Below are positions 1-8,822 of a DNA stretch of 64,000 bases, piece after piece (within the stretch, counting starts at the first letter, position 1; every line of letters starts with the position of its first letter). Origin of the DNA: Butyrivibrio sp. LB2008 (GTDB taxonomy: Bacteria > Bacillota > Clostridia > Lachnospirales > Lachnospiraceae); the NCBI RefSeq assembly GCF_000621565.1, contig NZ_KK211308.1, positions 62,001-126,000 of the forward strand. The letters run 5' to 3'. Both the position numbers and the translations under genes were made by a program. The notes under the pieces are model-generated. The model ran no database searches and was not told where the DNA came from. It saw only the letters and a list, made by a program, of their open reading frames with translations.

Positions 1-1497
1 GGTCTGAATACAGTCAACTACCGAAAGATTGACTTCGACATATTCAAGGCCGTAACTTATAGCCTTGGTATTTGCAAGCATATCACATACCGAAGCCAGC
101 ACAAATCTGTCTATTCCAAGCACCATGCCGTTCTTCTCGGCTATAGGCATAAACACCGCAGGTGAAATATAGCCGGATCTCGGGTCATTAAGCCTGATAA
201 GCGCCTCACAGGAAGAAAATTTTCCCGTACCCGGCGAATATATAGGCTGATAATAAACTTCCAGCAATCCGCTATCAACCGCATGTCTTACCAGATTTCC
301 AATCTTTTTATCATATTCGATATGCTTTAAATTAAGATCCGATACTCTGAGCACATATCTGCTTTCCCTCGAAAGCGCTTTGTACATCATGCTGCTGACC
401 TCATCAAAACGGTCTATTGACTTTACATCATCGGGAAATCCGATTGCGCTTGTACTTACATCAAATCCCACCTTGAGGTCTCTTAGCTTGAAGTTATCCT
501 TAAATCCGACTTTTATAGTATCTGAAAGCTTATCTATAATGTCAGATCCCGATTGAACATTTGGTATCAGCAGGGCAAAAAAGCCGTCTCTTGGCAAAAA
601 AACTTCCACATCCTGCGCAGTCTTTTTCAAAAAATCCGTCATTTGTCTCAAAAGATCCGACGCAGCCTCCACCGATTCACTCCCAAGCATTATCAGAAGT
701 TTATCAACTCTTATCTCCAAAAGAGTAAATGTCTTTTTCTGGATAAGTTTGGTATAAACAGCAAAATTAAGCGCATTCTTTGTTCCGATTCCCGACATTC
801 TGTCGACGAACTCACTTGGATTCTGAAAGGTAAAAACACATAACAAAAGAGATAATGCAACACAAAATCCAAATACCGTTCCAAGCTTGAACACCACACG
901 CATGGGAAAGCCAAGCAGCATCAGAATAAAATAGGTATAAATTGCCACCGTCTTTTCACTTGTAAGGATTCTTTTATATTTCACGATAAGATATAACGCA
1001 AAGATGAGATAAAGCACAATTCCTATATTTACCAATATATTATTCGGGAAAAAGTAGACAATCTCGCCATTTCTATCGAAATAATAAAAGAATTCGGTAA
1101 ATACCCCCGATAGAAGTATCAAAGTTGTAAAAGCCGAAGGAACTATGATCACAAGCTTTTTCCAAAACTTATTCTGTTGTATTCCGAAAATAGCCATCAG
1201 GTAGATTATGGAAAAGTATCCCATAAGATACGACATCACTTTTTCAACAATAACAACAAGACAGTTCATATCATAGGATAATAATTCCCGTAGCGCCTTA
1301 TCGTCTATCCACAATACATGTATGAGTCCCATCACATTCAGCAAAGTTGCAACGATAATAAGTCCGCCAAAAATACGACTCTGCTTACCGTAAGAGAACT
1401 CCCCCACTAAATGTATGACTATGATGACCGCCATCAGCACAAGTGCCGATATCGATATGCAAACATCATAATTGTTTGGATCGGTCAAAATTTCCAT
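1..1497 (-). CDS. Membrane GGDEF-EAL-type protein (C-terminus cut by window edge)
   Basis: Reading leftwards from an ATG at 1497, the frame stays open to the window edge, giving about 499 residues without the C-terminus. Residues 1 to about 205 form several hydrophobic helices, a multi-pass membrane sensor. A GGDEF-like domain follows but its signature is lost (PRDGFFALL where RYGGDEFAVL is expected), so cyclic-di-GMP synthesis is unlikely. The EAL domain begins with YYQPI near residue 417 and an intact EALIRL near residue 431, followed by VEVNLS, so phosphodiesterase activity is possible; the remaining catalytic residues lie outside the window. The ATG overlaps the stop of the upstream gene (TGATG), indicating translational coupling. 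Confidence 0.8.
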   Translation of the reverse strand, partial: MEILTDPNNYDVCISISALVLMAVIIVIHLVGEFSYGKQSRIFGGLIIVATLLNVMGLIHVLWIDDKALRELLSYDMNCLVVIVEKVMSYLMGYFSIIYLMAIFGIQQNKFWKKLVIIVPSAFTTLILLSGVFTEFFYYFDRNGEIVYFFPNNILVNIGIVLYLIFALYLIVKYKRILTSEKTVAIYTYFILMLLGFPMRVVFKLGTVFGFCVALSLLLCVFTFQNPSEFVDRMSGIGTKNALNFAVYTKLIQKKTFTLLEIRVDKLLIMLGSESVEAASDLLRQMTDFLKKTAQDVEVFLPRDGFFALLIPNVQSGSDIIDKLSDTIKVGFKDNFKLRDLKVGFDVSTSAIGFPDDVKSIDRFDEVSSMMYKALSRESRYVLRVSDLNLKHIEYDKKIGNLVRHAVDSGLLEVYYQPIYSPGTGKFSSCEALIRLNDPRSGYISPAVFMPIAEKNGMVLGIDRFVLASVCDMLANTKAISYGLEYVEVNLSVVDCIQT

Positions 1498-3452
1498 CAG
1501 TACCCCTTTTCAAAATACTCATCAATCCTGTCCACATATGAATTGTCACTTACAGGTCTGCACATATAATTACCGATCAGATAATCACATCCCAGTTCCT
1601 CTGCTATATCCTTATCCTCCGGGGTATCCACACCCGAAGCACACACAAAAAGGCTGATATCATGGAACATATTCACAAGTCCGCTTATCACATTCATCAT
1701 ACGCTTCGAATTCCCTGCCATCCTCAGAAAACTTTTTGCAAAATTTATCTGCATAACGGGAAGTGCCATTATTCTCTCGATATTTCCATATCCGATTCCA
1801 TAATCATCAACTATAATGCTGACATTCAGCTCCTTTAACATCTTAAGATTTCTCTCAGCGATACTGTTCATCGTCGTAATAGCCGTCTCAGTCATCTTTA
1901 TACTTATCCAGGATCCCTCAACCTTTTCTTCTTTAAGCAAAATCTTAAACTTTCTGAGAAAATCACTTTTTGAAACTTCTCCCTGTGACATTGGGACAAT
2001 TGCCCTGTATTTCCCGTTTTTGTCACCGGCATTCCAAAAAGAGAGCGACCTCAGTACACTTTTAAGAACATATTCATCAATATCCATTATTGTCTGAGTT
2101 GCTCTGGAATCCTCTATATGTTTTCTCACATCAACTTCTTTTCCATCATCGCTGTAAATATAACAAACAGCTTCGGCGGTATAATCAATCCTGTAAATTT
2201 TTGAAAGAATAGGTTGAAACTTGACCACAGCCTTCTTTTCCTCAATGTTCTTCTTTGCAAGGATCTCATAGTCATATGCGCCAAGTCTTTCCGCAAAACT
2301 GATCTTACCTGTATCGATGATCACATCCGACCACTGCGACATATCCTCTGTCAGGAATTCAATCTTTGTCATAAGCTCCGCAAGGCTTTCAAACCTGTCC
2401 GGATAGCTCATAAGAAAGCAGTGACACTCTGCCTTTATGGTCATGTCCATATAACTCCACGGCTCGCATACTCTGCGCGAGATCTTGCCCATCAAGGCTT
2501 CAGCTTTTTTTACATCGGTTGTATTCACCGATATCGCGAATATATTATCGCTGTATCTGTAAACATAAGTAACGACATTAAGTTCCTTTTTCCCTACCTT
2601 TTTAAGATATTCGGCAATTGTTTTGATAACGCCGTCCGTCTGTGAATTACCTATCTCGGAACTAAGCGCCCTCACATTATCAATAGTAATAAAAACAATG
2701 AAATGCGGAGTTTTCTTCTTTATCTTAAGCCCGATCGCTTCAAAAAAAGCTCTGCGGTTGAGCACGTTTATCTTGCCGTCGACCATCTCACTGGGATTTT
2801 GAAGTGTGATAAATACCAGGGTTATGCTTATAGTGGTAAGGAAATTCTCAATAAGAAGTTGTGGAAAACGATATTGCAGGTAAATACCCATAGCCACAAA
2901 TACTACATGAGTCAGGATAATTATCTTCGTTTTCTTTCTCATCAAATTGCCGTACTTAAGTGTAAGTGCGACTCCGTATAACATGTAATATATGGCGATC
3001 ACATAAAAAGCGACTATAAAATTCCCCCTGTGATACACCCCGTTCTCATCATATCTAAACAGCATCGGACTGAATAAATTTGAAATAACCATCAAAAATC
3101 CGAAAACATACCCAAGATATACCACAAAAAAGCCTTTTAGTGATTTCGTGTCGTAAAATATATCAAGCACAGCCATAATGTAAAGCAGATAACAGATGCC
3201 CGAACCCAAATGCGATATAAAATAACAGCTTCCGCATAGCATCTCCGCATAGTGATACCAGGCACCGTTATACGGATTCATTTGCAGAAAAGTCTCTATT
3301 CTTTCAAAAAAGGTTGCAAGAAAAGCAGCAAAAACAAGCATCGAATAGACTTTCTCCCTTGAAGAAGGAACTCTTTTTCTTGACAGAGAGATTATTCCTA
3401 TCGTTGCCAATATAAAAAGCGCACATGAGTCAAAATAAAAATTATATTGCAT
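1497..3452 (-). CDS. Membrane protein with degenerate GGDEF and EAL domains
   Basis: A 651-residue protein: an N-terminal multi-pass membrane region (about 1-215), a GGDEF-like domain (about 225-385) and an EAL-like domain (about 400-650). The GGDEF site reads RYSDNIFAIS, so cyclase activity is not expected. In the EAL domain the signature is EAV, the conserved VNLS is VPMS and the late AEGVE motif is ASGVD; only the DD pair (VDDYGIGY) is well kept. It may bind cyclic-di-GMP or partner with the coupled EAL protein downstream, whose start overlaps this stop. A GGAG ribosome site precedes the ATG, and a promoter candidate lies at 3482-3511. The two proteins share architecture and look like diverged paralogues. 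Confidence 0.8.
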   Translation of the reverse strand: MQYNFYFDSCALFILATIGIISLSRKRVPSSREKVYSMLVFAAFLATFFERIETFLQMNPYNGAWYHYAEMLCGSCYFISHLGSGICYLLYIMAVLDIFYDTKSLKGFFVVYLGYVFGFLMVISNLFSPMLFRYDENGVYHRGNFIVAFYVIAIYYMLYGVALTLKYGNLMRKKTKIIILTHVVFVAMGIYLQYRFPQLLIENFLTTISITLVFITLQNPSEMVDGKINVLNRRAFFEAIGLKIKKKTPHFIVFITIDNVRALSSEIGNSQTDGVIKTIAEYLKKVGKKELNVVTYVYRYSDNIFAISVNTTDVKKAEALMGKISRRVCEPWSYMDMTIKAECHCFLMSYPDRFESLAELMTKIEFLTEDMSQWSDVIIDTGKISFAERLGAYDYEILAKKNIEEKKAVVKFQPILSKIYRIDYTAEAVCYIYSDDGKEVDVRKHIEDSRATQTIMDIDEYVLKSVLRSLSFWNAGDKNGKYRAIVPMSQGEVSKSDFLRKFKILLKEEKVEGSWISIKMTETAITTMNSIAERNLKMLKELNVSIIVDDYGIGYGNIERIMALPVMQINFAKSFLRMAGNSKRMMNVISGLVNMFHDISLFVCASGVDTPEDKDIAEELGCDYLIGNYMCRPVSDNSYVDRIDEYFEKGY

Positions 3453-3481
3453 GCAAAGCTCCGCAACCGTTATAAACCCAA

Positions 3482-3511
3482 ACTATATCCGACAATACTA
3501 TTATACGTCAA
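3482..3511 (-). promoter_or_regulatory. Candidate promoter of the GGDEF-EAL pair
   Basis: On the minus strand, TTGACG and TATAGT are separated by 18 bases, about 30 bases upstream of the ATG at 3452. It lies in the 89-base gap after dprA, suggesting the pair can be transcribed independently of the yifB-dprA operon. Confidence 0.5.
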
Positions 3512-3541
3512 ATTGTAACATTTTCATACGATATACAATAA

Positions 3542-4663
3542 TCACCCTAATTTTCTCATGTAATATGAGCCTGTCTGTGTAATAAGTCCTTTGCCGCACA
3601 TATCAAACAATTGCTTCAAAAGTTCCGGAACCGCAATATCTATTCCTTTAACACTGAGTTTGTCAGATATATAGGAAAAAGACACAGGAACTACATCAAG
3701 TATCTCGAGTATGGCATTTTCAATTAAGGATATACTTCGTATTTCACGGCCGATCTCAGCTTCCTCTTTTCTGTAATTCCAGGATGCAAGCCTTTCGATC
3801 ACATCATCGACATCCAGTACCACCCCGGCCCCCTGATTGATAAGGCGGTTGCATCCATCACTCAGTCTGTCCGTCACCCTTCCGGGAACCGCGAGTACTT
3901 CCCTTCCCTGTTCAAGAGCTGTATCCACCGTTATCTGTGTTCCCGAATGAAGCCTTGCTTCTACAACAACCACTATATCTGACAATGCGCTTATTATCCT
4001 GTTTCTCATAGGGAAAAAAGAAGCTTTCGGCATTGTACCCGGAGCATATTCCGAGATGATACCGCCATTCATGACAAGTTCCTCGTATATCTCCCGATTC
4101 TCATCAGGATAACAGATATCCGCTCCGCACCCTACAACCGCGTATGACTTTCCGCCTGCACATATGGCAGCCTTCTGACTTACTCCGTCAACTCCCCTAG
4201 CCATTCCGCTTATCACCTTAACTCCGGCCAGCGCAAGCCCTCTTCCAAGCTGTCTTGCCATATATCTGCCGTACTCGGAACACAGTCTCGCACCTATTAT
4301 GGCTACAGACGGACCATCCTCCCCGGGAAGCTCTCCTTTTACATATATTGCAAACGGCGGATTGGGGATATTTTTAAGTTTTTCGGGAAATTCAGGATCT
4401 ATCCTCGAGATAAATCTTATTCCGCTGTCCTCAAGTTTCTTTTTCTCCGCAGCAAAATCCCACTTCTCCCTTGCTTCAAGCACTGATGTGACCTGCTTTG
4501 GCTTAAGGATCTTTTTTAGCTCCGCTTCCCCCATTTCATATACTTCTCTGCATGTTCTTCCTCCGCACAAAAGCCTGTCTGTAGAGGCTATTCCTATGCC
4601 CGGAGTATTAAAAAGCCAATGGGCATACTCATTTTCCGTTATCTTCGCCTCTGCTGCCTTCAT
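3542..4663 (-). CDS. dprA: DNA-processing protein DprA
   Basis: DprA loads RecA on incoming single-stranded DNA during natural transformation. The protein has an N-terminal helical region, a Rossmann-like DprA core with the family signatures AIIGARLCSEYG, SGMARGVDGVS and FFPMRNRIISALSD, and a C-terminal winged-helix-like region. I place the start at 4663 (MKAAEAK, 373 residues): AGGAGG lies seven bases upstream and the ATG overlaps the yifB stop as TAATG. An in-frame ATG 21 bases further upstream lies inside yifB and has no comparable site. Coupling to yifB is therefore clear. DprA is also common in bacteria not known to be transformable. Confidence 0.95.
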   Translation of the reverse strand: MKAAEAKITENEYAHWLFNTPGIGIASTDRLLCGGRTCREVYEMGEAELKKILKPKQVTSVLEAREKWDFAAEKKKLEDSGIRFISRIDPEFPEKLKNIPNPPFAIYVKGELPGEDGPSVAIIGARLCSEYGRYMARQLGRGLALAGVKVISGMARGVDGVSQKAAICAGGKSYAVVGCGADICYPDENREIYEELVMNGGIISEYAPGTMPKASFFPMRNRIISALSDIVVVVEARLHSGTQITVDTALEQGREVLAVPGRVTDRLSDGCNRLINQGAGVVLDVDDVIERLASWNYRKEEAEIGREIRSISLIENAILEILDVVPVSFSYISDKLSVKGIDIAVPELLKQLFDMCGKGLITQTGSYYMRKLG

Positions 4664-6231
4664 TAGTTTTCCTCCTGTCTCCAATATTTTCCGTCTGTCA
4701 TTCTGTAGCTGACAGCCTCCATAAGATGTATTTCTTTTATCATTTCGGATCCGTCCAAATCCGCTATCGTCCTAGCCAGCCTAAGAACCTTATGGTAGGC
4801 TCTTGCACTTAAGTCCATTGAACAAAAAACTCTTTCCAAAAAAGCTTTTTCTTTCATTCCGAGTACGCAGTATTTCCTGATATCCGAAGGTGTCATCTCG
4901 GAATTGTACCTAAGATCCGTCCCTTTAAATCTCTCTTCCTGTATCTTCCTTGCGGAAAGAACTCTTTTTCTCATAATCTCACTTGATTCGTTGCATTTTT
5001 CGCTCCTTCCCGAAAGGTCTGAAATATCAACCTTGGGCGCCTCTATGCAGATATCTATTCTGTCAAGGATTGGTCCGGATATTCGCCCAAGATACCTTCT
5101 TATCTCATTTGAAGTGCATTTACATTTGTTCCTGTCGGGATAGTAACCGCACGGGCATGGATTAAGTGCGCCAACAAGCTGGAAGTCTGAAGGATATGTG
5201 AAAGTCCCCCTGTTCCTAACTATATGGACATTTCTGTCCTCAATCGGCTGTCTTAGCATATCAAGTTTGGTTCTTGGGAATTCAGGCATTTCATCGAGAA
5301 AGAGAATGCCTCTGTGAGCCAGAGAAATGGCGCCCGGTCTTGGAATTGTTCCGCCTCCAACTAAAGATGCTTCGGTTATAAGATGATGTGGGCTTACAAA
5401 AGGCCTCTTTGTTATTAGTGCCTTGTTATCTCCCATCATTCCCGCAACCGAATAAATTGTTGAAACTTCTATGCTTTCTTCAAGAGAAAGCCTCGGCAAT
5501 ATAGTCGGAATGCGCTTTGCCACCATACTTTTTCCCGAACCCGGAGGTCCGACGATCAGTATGTGATGAAAGCCCGCAGCCGCAACCATCGCCGCTCTTT
5601 TTACTGCAGATTGCCCATTTATATCGGCGAAATCTACAGTTTCTTTTTCCTCTTCATCTTCCGAAAAAAGCTTACTAAGATCAACCTTTGTAGGCTCTAT
5701 AAGTTCATCTCTTTCATTACTATCCGATGAAAGATACATTATGACTTCCTGAAGCGATGAGACTCCGACAATCTTCATATCGCTTACAACCGCGCCCTCC
5801 CTGGCATTTTCCTTTGGAAGAATGACTGTTTTATAGCCTGATTCTTTAGCTTTGGTGACTATGGGAAGGACTCCCTTTACTTCTTTGATCTCTCCGTCAA
5901 GACCGACCTCTCCGATCACAACCGTTTCGCTTGTAGACTCAGGCTTTATCTCGCCTATCGCCTCCAATATTCCGACTGCAAGCGGCAGATCGACCACAAC
6001 TCCTTCTTTCTTAATATCTGCCGGAGAAAGATTTACCGTTATCTTGGATGCAGGAATTTTAATGCCGGCGTTCTTTAGGGCAACCTTTACTCTGTCACCC
6101 GATTCTCTGACATCGCCGCTCATGAATCCCACCATGTTGAATCCGGGTAAACCGGAAGATACATCCACTTCAATCTGCATCAGGTAGGAAATGATTCCCC
6201 TGACGCCACCGGATGTAATAGAACTGTACAT
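4663..6231 (-). CDS. yifB: YifB/ComM-family Mg-chelatase-like AAA+ ATPase
   Basis: A 522-residue protein with an N-terminal Lon-protease-like fold (ChlI type), a central AAA+ module with Walker A GPPGSGKS and Walker B GILFLDEMPEF, an arginine-finger-like region, zinc-type cysteines (CPCGYYPD) and a C-terminal Mg-chelatase helical domain. Members known as ComM act as branch-migration helicases that extend integration of transforming DNA. The start is at 6231 (MYSSITSGG): GAGGA precedes it at proper distance, and the segment upstream in frame reads into the structured repeat at 6261-6352. It is translationally coupled to dprA. Confidence 0.93.
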   Translation of the reverse strand: MYSSITSGGVRGIISYLMQIEVDVSSGLPGFNMVGFMSGDVRESGDRVKVALKNAGIKIPASKITVNLSPADIKKEGVVVDLPLAVGILEAIGEIKPESTSETVVIGEVGLDGEIKEVKGVLPIVTKAKESGYKTVILPKENAREGAVVSDMKIVGVSSLQEVIMYLSSDSNERDELIEPTKVDLSKLFSEDEEEKETVDFADINGQSAVKRAAMVAAAGFHHILIVGPPGSGKSMVAKRIPTILPRLSLEESIEVSTIYSVAGMMGDNKALITKRPFVSPHHLITEASLVGGGTIPRPGAISLAHRGILFLDEMPEFPRTKLDMLRQPIEDRNVHIVRNRGTFTYPSDFQLVGALNPCPCGYYPDRNKCKCTSNEIRRYLGRISGPILDRIDICIEAPKVDISDLSGRSEKCNESSEIMRKRVLSARKIQEERFKGTDLRYNSEMTPSDIRKYCVLGMKEKAFLERVFCSMDLSARAYHKVLRLARTIADLDGSEMIKEIHLMEAVSYRMTDGKYWRQEEN

Positions 6232-6260
6232 ATTTTCCTCTTTTCTGATTTGAGCATAAA

Positions 6261-6352
6261 CAAAAAGAGCATTTCGCTCGCGAAATGCTAGCGCGCGAGC
6301 GGATTGCGTAAGCAATATATTCCTTACCGCGAGCTGCGCATCCCTGCGGAGC
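6261..6352. repeat. Structured multi-hairpin element, copy 1
   Basis: It contains a hairpin AGCATTTCG/CGAAATGCT (6268-6289), a GC-rich segment enclosing a smaller hairpin ATTGC/GCAAT (6303-6316), then the block GCGCATCCCTGCGGAGC (6336-6352) leading into a T-run and the palindrome at 6353-6401. The same order recurs at 27106-27198. No coding frame is credible. It lies between pilT and yifB. Confidence 0.6.
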
Positions 6353-6401
6353 TTTTTTATTGAATAGGGAATTTCAGAGAAATTTCCTATTCAATAAAAA
6401 A
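6353..6401. repeat. Long palindrome with ATAGG/CCTAT core, copy 1
   Basis: A near-perfect inverted repeat: six T, then ATTGAATAGG and an AATTTC, a three-base centre, the complement GAAATTTCCTATTCAAT, and six A. One base (6370) is unpaired. Its right edge supplies the T-run of the pilT terminator on the minus strand. Related palindromes occur at 10274-10301, 13784-13810 and 27199-27237. Confidence 0.7.
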
Positions 6402-6430
6402 CAGACCTGCTGATTATATAGCAGGTCTGC
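6396..6430 (-). terminator. Rho-independent terminator of pilT
   Basis: On the minus strand, CAGACCTGC and GCAGGTCTG pair over nine bases with a ten-base loop and are followed by TTTTTT, about 50 bases after the pilT stop. Confidence 0.85.
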
Positions 6431-6482
6431 ATATAAAGTCTTTAAGACTTTCTTAGAATTTTCTTAAGATTCTTTGTAGTTA

Positions 6483-7544
6483 TTATCTGAGCATCTTATT
6501 CTGCATTGTTTCAGGATCCTGAGCAAACTGAAGAGCAACCTCTCTTGTGATCTTCTGTTGTCTGTAAAGTTCGATGATAGCCTCATCCATGGTTATCATT
6601 CCCTGTTTCCTGTAAGTCTGCATATAAGTTATAAGCTGATGAGATTTGCCCTCACGAATAAGGTTTCTCACAGCACTGTTTACATGAAGAACTTCAAATG
6701 CGGCAAGTCTTGACGAATCATCGGCAGCAGGCAAAAGCTGCTGTGAAATGATAGCCTCAAGCACGCTCGCAAGCTGTATTCTTATCTGCTGTTGCTGATG
6801 AGAAGGGAAAACATCTATAAGTCTGTCCACTGTATTGGTCGATCCGATCGTATGAACAGTAGATAGCACAAGGTGTCCTGTCTCTGCCGCTGTTATCGCA
6901 GTACTTATAGTCTCAAGATCTCTCATTTCTCCGACAAGAATAACATCGGGATCTTCTCTAAGCGCCGCTCTCAAAGCGTTGGCATATGAGTCTGAATCAG
7001 TTCCGATTTCTCTCTGATTTACAATCGACAATCTGTGCTGATAAGTAAACTCAATGGGATCCTCAAGTGTTATGACATGAGCTTCCCTATTGTTGTTTAT
7101 CATGTCAATTATGGAAGCAAGTGTCGTAGACTTACCGCTTCCTGTAGGTCCCGTAACCAGTACCAGACCTCTCTTTTTCTTATAAAGATCTATAACCGTC
7201 TCAGGTATACCAAGGCTCTCTGCAGTAGGAATCTCTGTCGCAACAACTCTGAAAGCCATTGCTATAGATCCTCTTTGCTTAAAGATATTAAGTCTGAATC
7301 GTCCCACACCCATAATCGCAAAAGACAGATCGTGCTGGCCGTTCTCTTCAAGCAATTGCTTCTGTTTATCATTTGTAACTTCGTGTGCGATCTCCTGAGT
7401 ATCATTCGGCATCATTTTCCCATAGCTTTCCATCGCTATGAGCTTACCGTTAAGTCTCATCTTGGGCGGTAGACCTACCGTAATATGAACGTCCGAAGCA
7501 CCTTTTAACTTTGCTTCCTTCAGGATTTCTTCAATTTTAGACAT
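6483..7544 (-). CDS. pilT: PilT-type pilus retraction ATPase
   Basis: A hexameric cytoplasmic ATPase that powers retraction of type IV pili. The 353-residue protein has the full family length: an N-terminal PAS-like region (ASDVHITVG, PKMRLNG), Walker A GPTGSGKS, the Asp box (VITLEDPIEF), Walker B LREDPDVILVGEMRD, the His box (TGHLVLSTVHT) and a C-terminal region starting QLLPAADDS in place of the usual QxLLPR-type motif. No pilin, PilB or prepilin peptidase genes lie nearby, so the rest of the machine must be elsewhere. A GGAAG ribosome site precedes the ATG. Neighbouring yifB and dprA are consistent with a DNA-uptake role, but twitching or attachment is equally possible. Confidence 0.93.
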   Translation of the reverse strand: MSKIEEILKEAKLKGASDVHITVGLPPKMRLNGKLIAMESYGKMMPNDTQEIAHEVTNDKQKQLLEENGQHDLSFAIMGVGRFRLNIFKQRGSIAMAFRVVATEIPTAESLGIPETVIDLYKKKRGLVLVTGPTGSGKSTTLASIIDMINNNREAHVITLEDPIEFTYQHRLSIVNQREIGTDSDSYANALRAALREDPDVILVGEMRDLETISTAITAAETGHLVLSTVHTIGSTNTVDRLIDVFPSHQQQQIRIQLASVLEAIISQQLLPAADDSSRLAAFEVLHVNSAVRNLIREGKSHQLITYMQTYRKQGMITMDEAIIELYRQQKITREVALQFAQDPETMQNKMLR

Positions 7545-7608
7545 ATACTTCCATCCCTGTTCTGAAAAATTCTATTTGTGCAAAAAGCACTCAGCATAAT
7601 ACAAGCCT

Positions 7609-8730
7609 TCACACATACTCTGGCTCTTCCACGGTGATCCCGAGACCTTTGATCTTGGACAGATCCATCATATATCTGTTATCCATAGTCTTCATAATAT
7701 CAATTATCTCAATATCGCCGTACGCTCTTCTGTTAGAAAGATCAATAATGCTGTTATCTTTAAAGCTCAAAATAGTGGGACGAAGGAAATCAAGATCGTT
7801 TGTCTTGATGACCAATGCCTTCTCACCGGTATTAAGCTCAACACTGACTCCCGGAACAAGAATATTAAGTGAATCGACAAGCGCCTGAACAACCTTAGGA
7901 TCAAAAACATCGTTTCTCTGCATCATTCTTTTTATAACAAGAACTTCAGAGATAGGCGCATCATCCACTCTTGCAGCCGTTTCCTTGTCAAATATCCCCG
8001 CAACTATAAGTACCCTTGCGGAAAGAAGTGTCTTGGAAACATCAACTTCATTGCCTTTCACATAATCCAGCAGTGCCTTTCTGGCCTGATTACACGCTCT
8101 TTTCACATTAGGTAAAGAAGAAAACGCATCATCAATAATAGGATATCCTGCCATCTCATGTGCATCTATCGTATTTATCTCTTCAGATGTGCATCTAAGC
8201 TTGGACTGAAGGTCAAATGAAAGTGTCAGCTTTCCTATATCATGTATGACACCTGCCATAACAGCTTCATTCTGCTCAGCAAGTGACGCTCCGAGCGAAT
8301 GAGTGATCATCGCCGCAATTATTCCGACATTCAGGCTATGCTTATAAATATAATCTTCCGTACTCCTAAGTCCCTGCTGGAATGTAATCTTCTTTTTGAG
8401 ATTACCATAGCTCTTTATAATCTGCGCGCAGATATTAGGAAACTTCTCCTGCCTGTGTGTCTTGACAATACGTCCAAGTTCTTCCATGATCTCGTGATAC
8501 ATGACCGTCTGAAAACGCTCGAATTCTATGTCTTCCTGAGTCATAGGCGGAACAGGCTCTGCCGGCTCCAGAATAAAAACTCCCATAAGCCCAAAGTTTC
8601 TTATATTCTCGATACTCTGTTCATCTTTAAGAACATGAGCCCTGTCGTATAAAAGTGCTCCTTTTCTACTGTATATCGGTCTTGCAAGTCTCATCCCCGG
8701 TCTCAGTTCATCACACTTAATAAAAAGCAT
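7609..8730 (-). CDS. HD-GYP-like protein lacking the GYP motif
   Basis: A soluble 373-residue protein resembling cyclic-di-GMP phosphodiesterases of the HD-GYP class: an N-terminal segment (DELRPGMRLARPIYSRKG) typical of these proteins, then an HD domain containing HSLNVG and GVIHDIGKL. The downstream HHExxDGxGYP signature is absent; that region reads VKRACNQARKALLDYVKG, although the following SARVLIVAGIFDKETAAR is recognisable. Catalysis on cyclic-di-GMP is therefore doubtful, and it may be a binding protein or act on another substrate. The start at 8730 is chosen because GGGAGGA lies ten bases upstream; an earlier in-frame start lies before that site. Confidence 0.8.
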   Translation of the reverse strand: MLFIKCDELRPGMRLARPIYSRKGALLYDRAHVLKDEQSIENIRNFGLMGVFILEPAEPVPPMTQEDIEFERFQTVMYHEIMEELGRIVKTHRQEKFPNICAQIIKSYGNLKKKITFQQGLRSTEDYIYKHSLNVGIIAAMITHSLGASLAEQNEAVMAGVIHDIGKLTLSFDLQSKLRCTSEEINTIDAHEMAGYPIIDDAFSSLPNVKRACNQARKALLDYVKGNEVDVSKTLLSARVLIVAGIFDKETAARVDDAPISEVLVIKRMMQRNDVFDPKVVQALVDSLNILVPGVSVELNTGEKALVIKTNDLDFLRPTILSFKDNSIIDLSNRRAYGDIEIIDIMKTMDNRYMMDLSKIKGLGITVEEPEYV

Positions 8731-8822
8731 GGTAAAAATATCCTCCCTATATACAAAGCCTAACACCCCAATTTATACTCTAATTATCGCGCTATTGCGC
8801 GTAAAAATCAATAAATAAAAGC

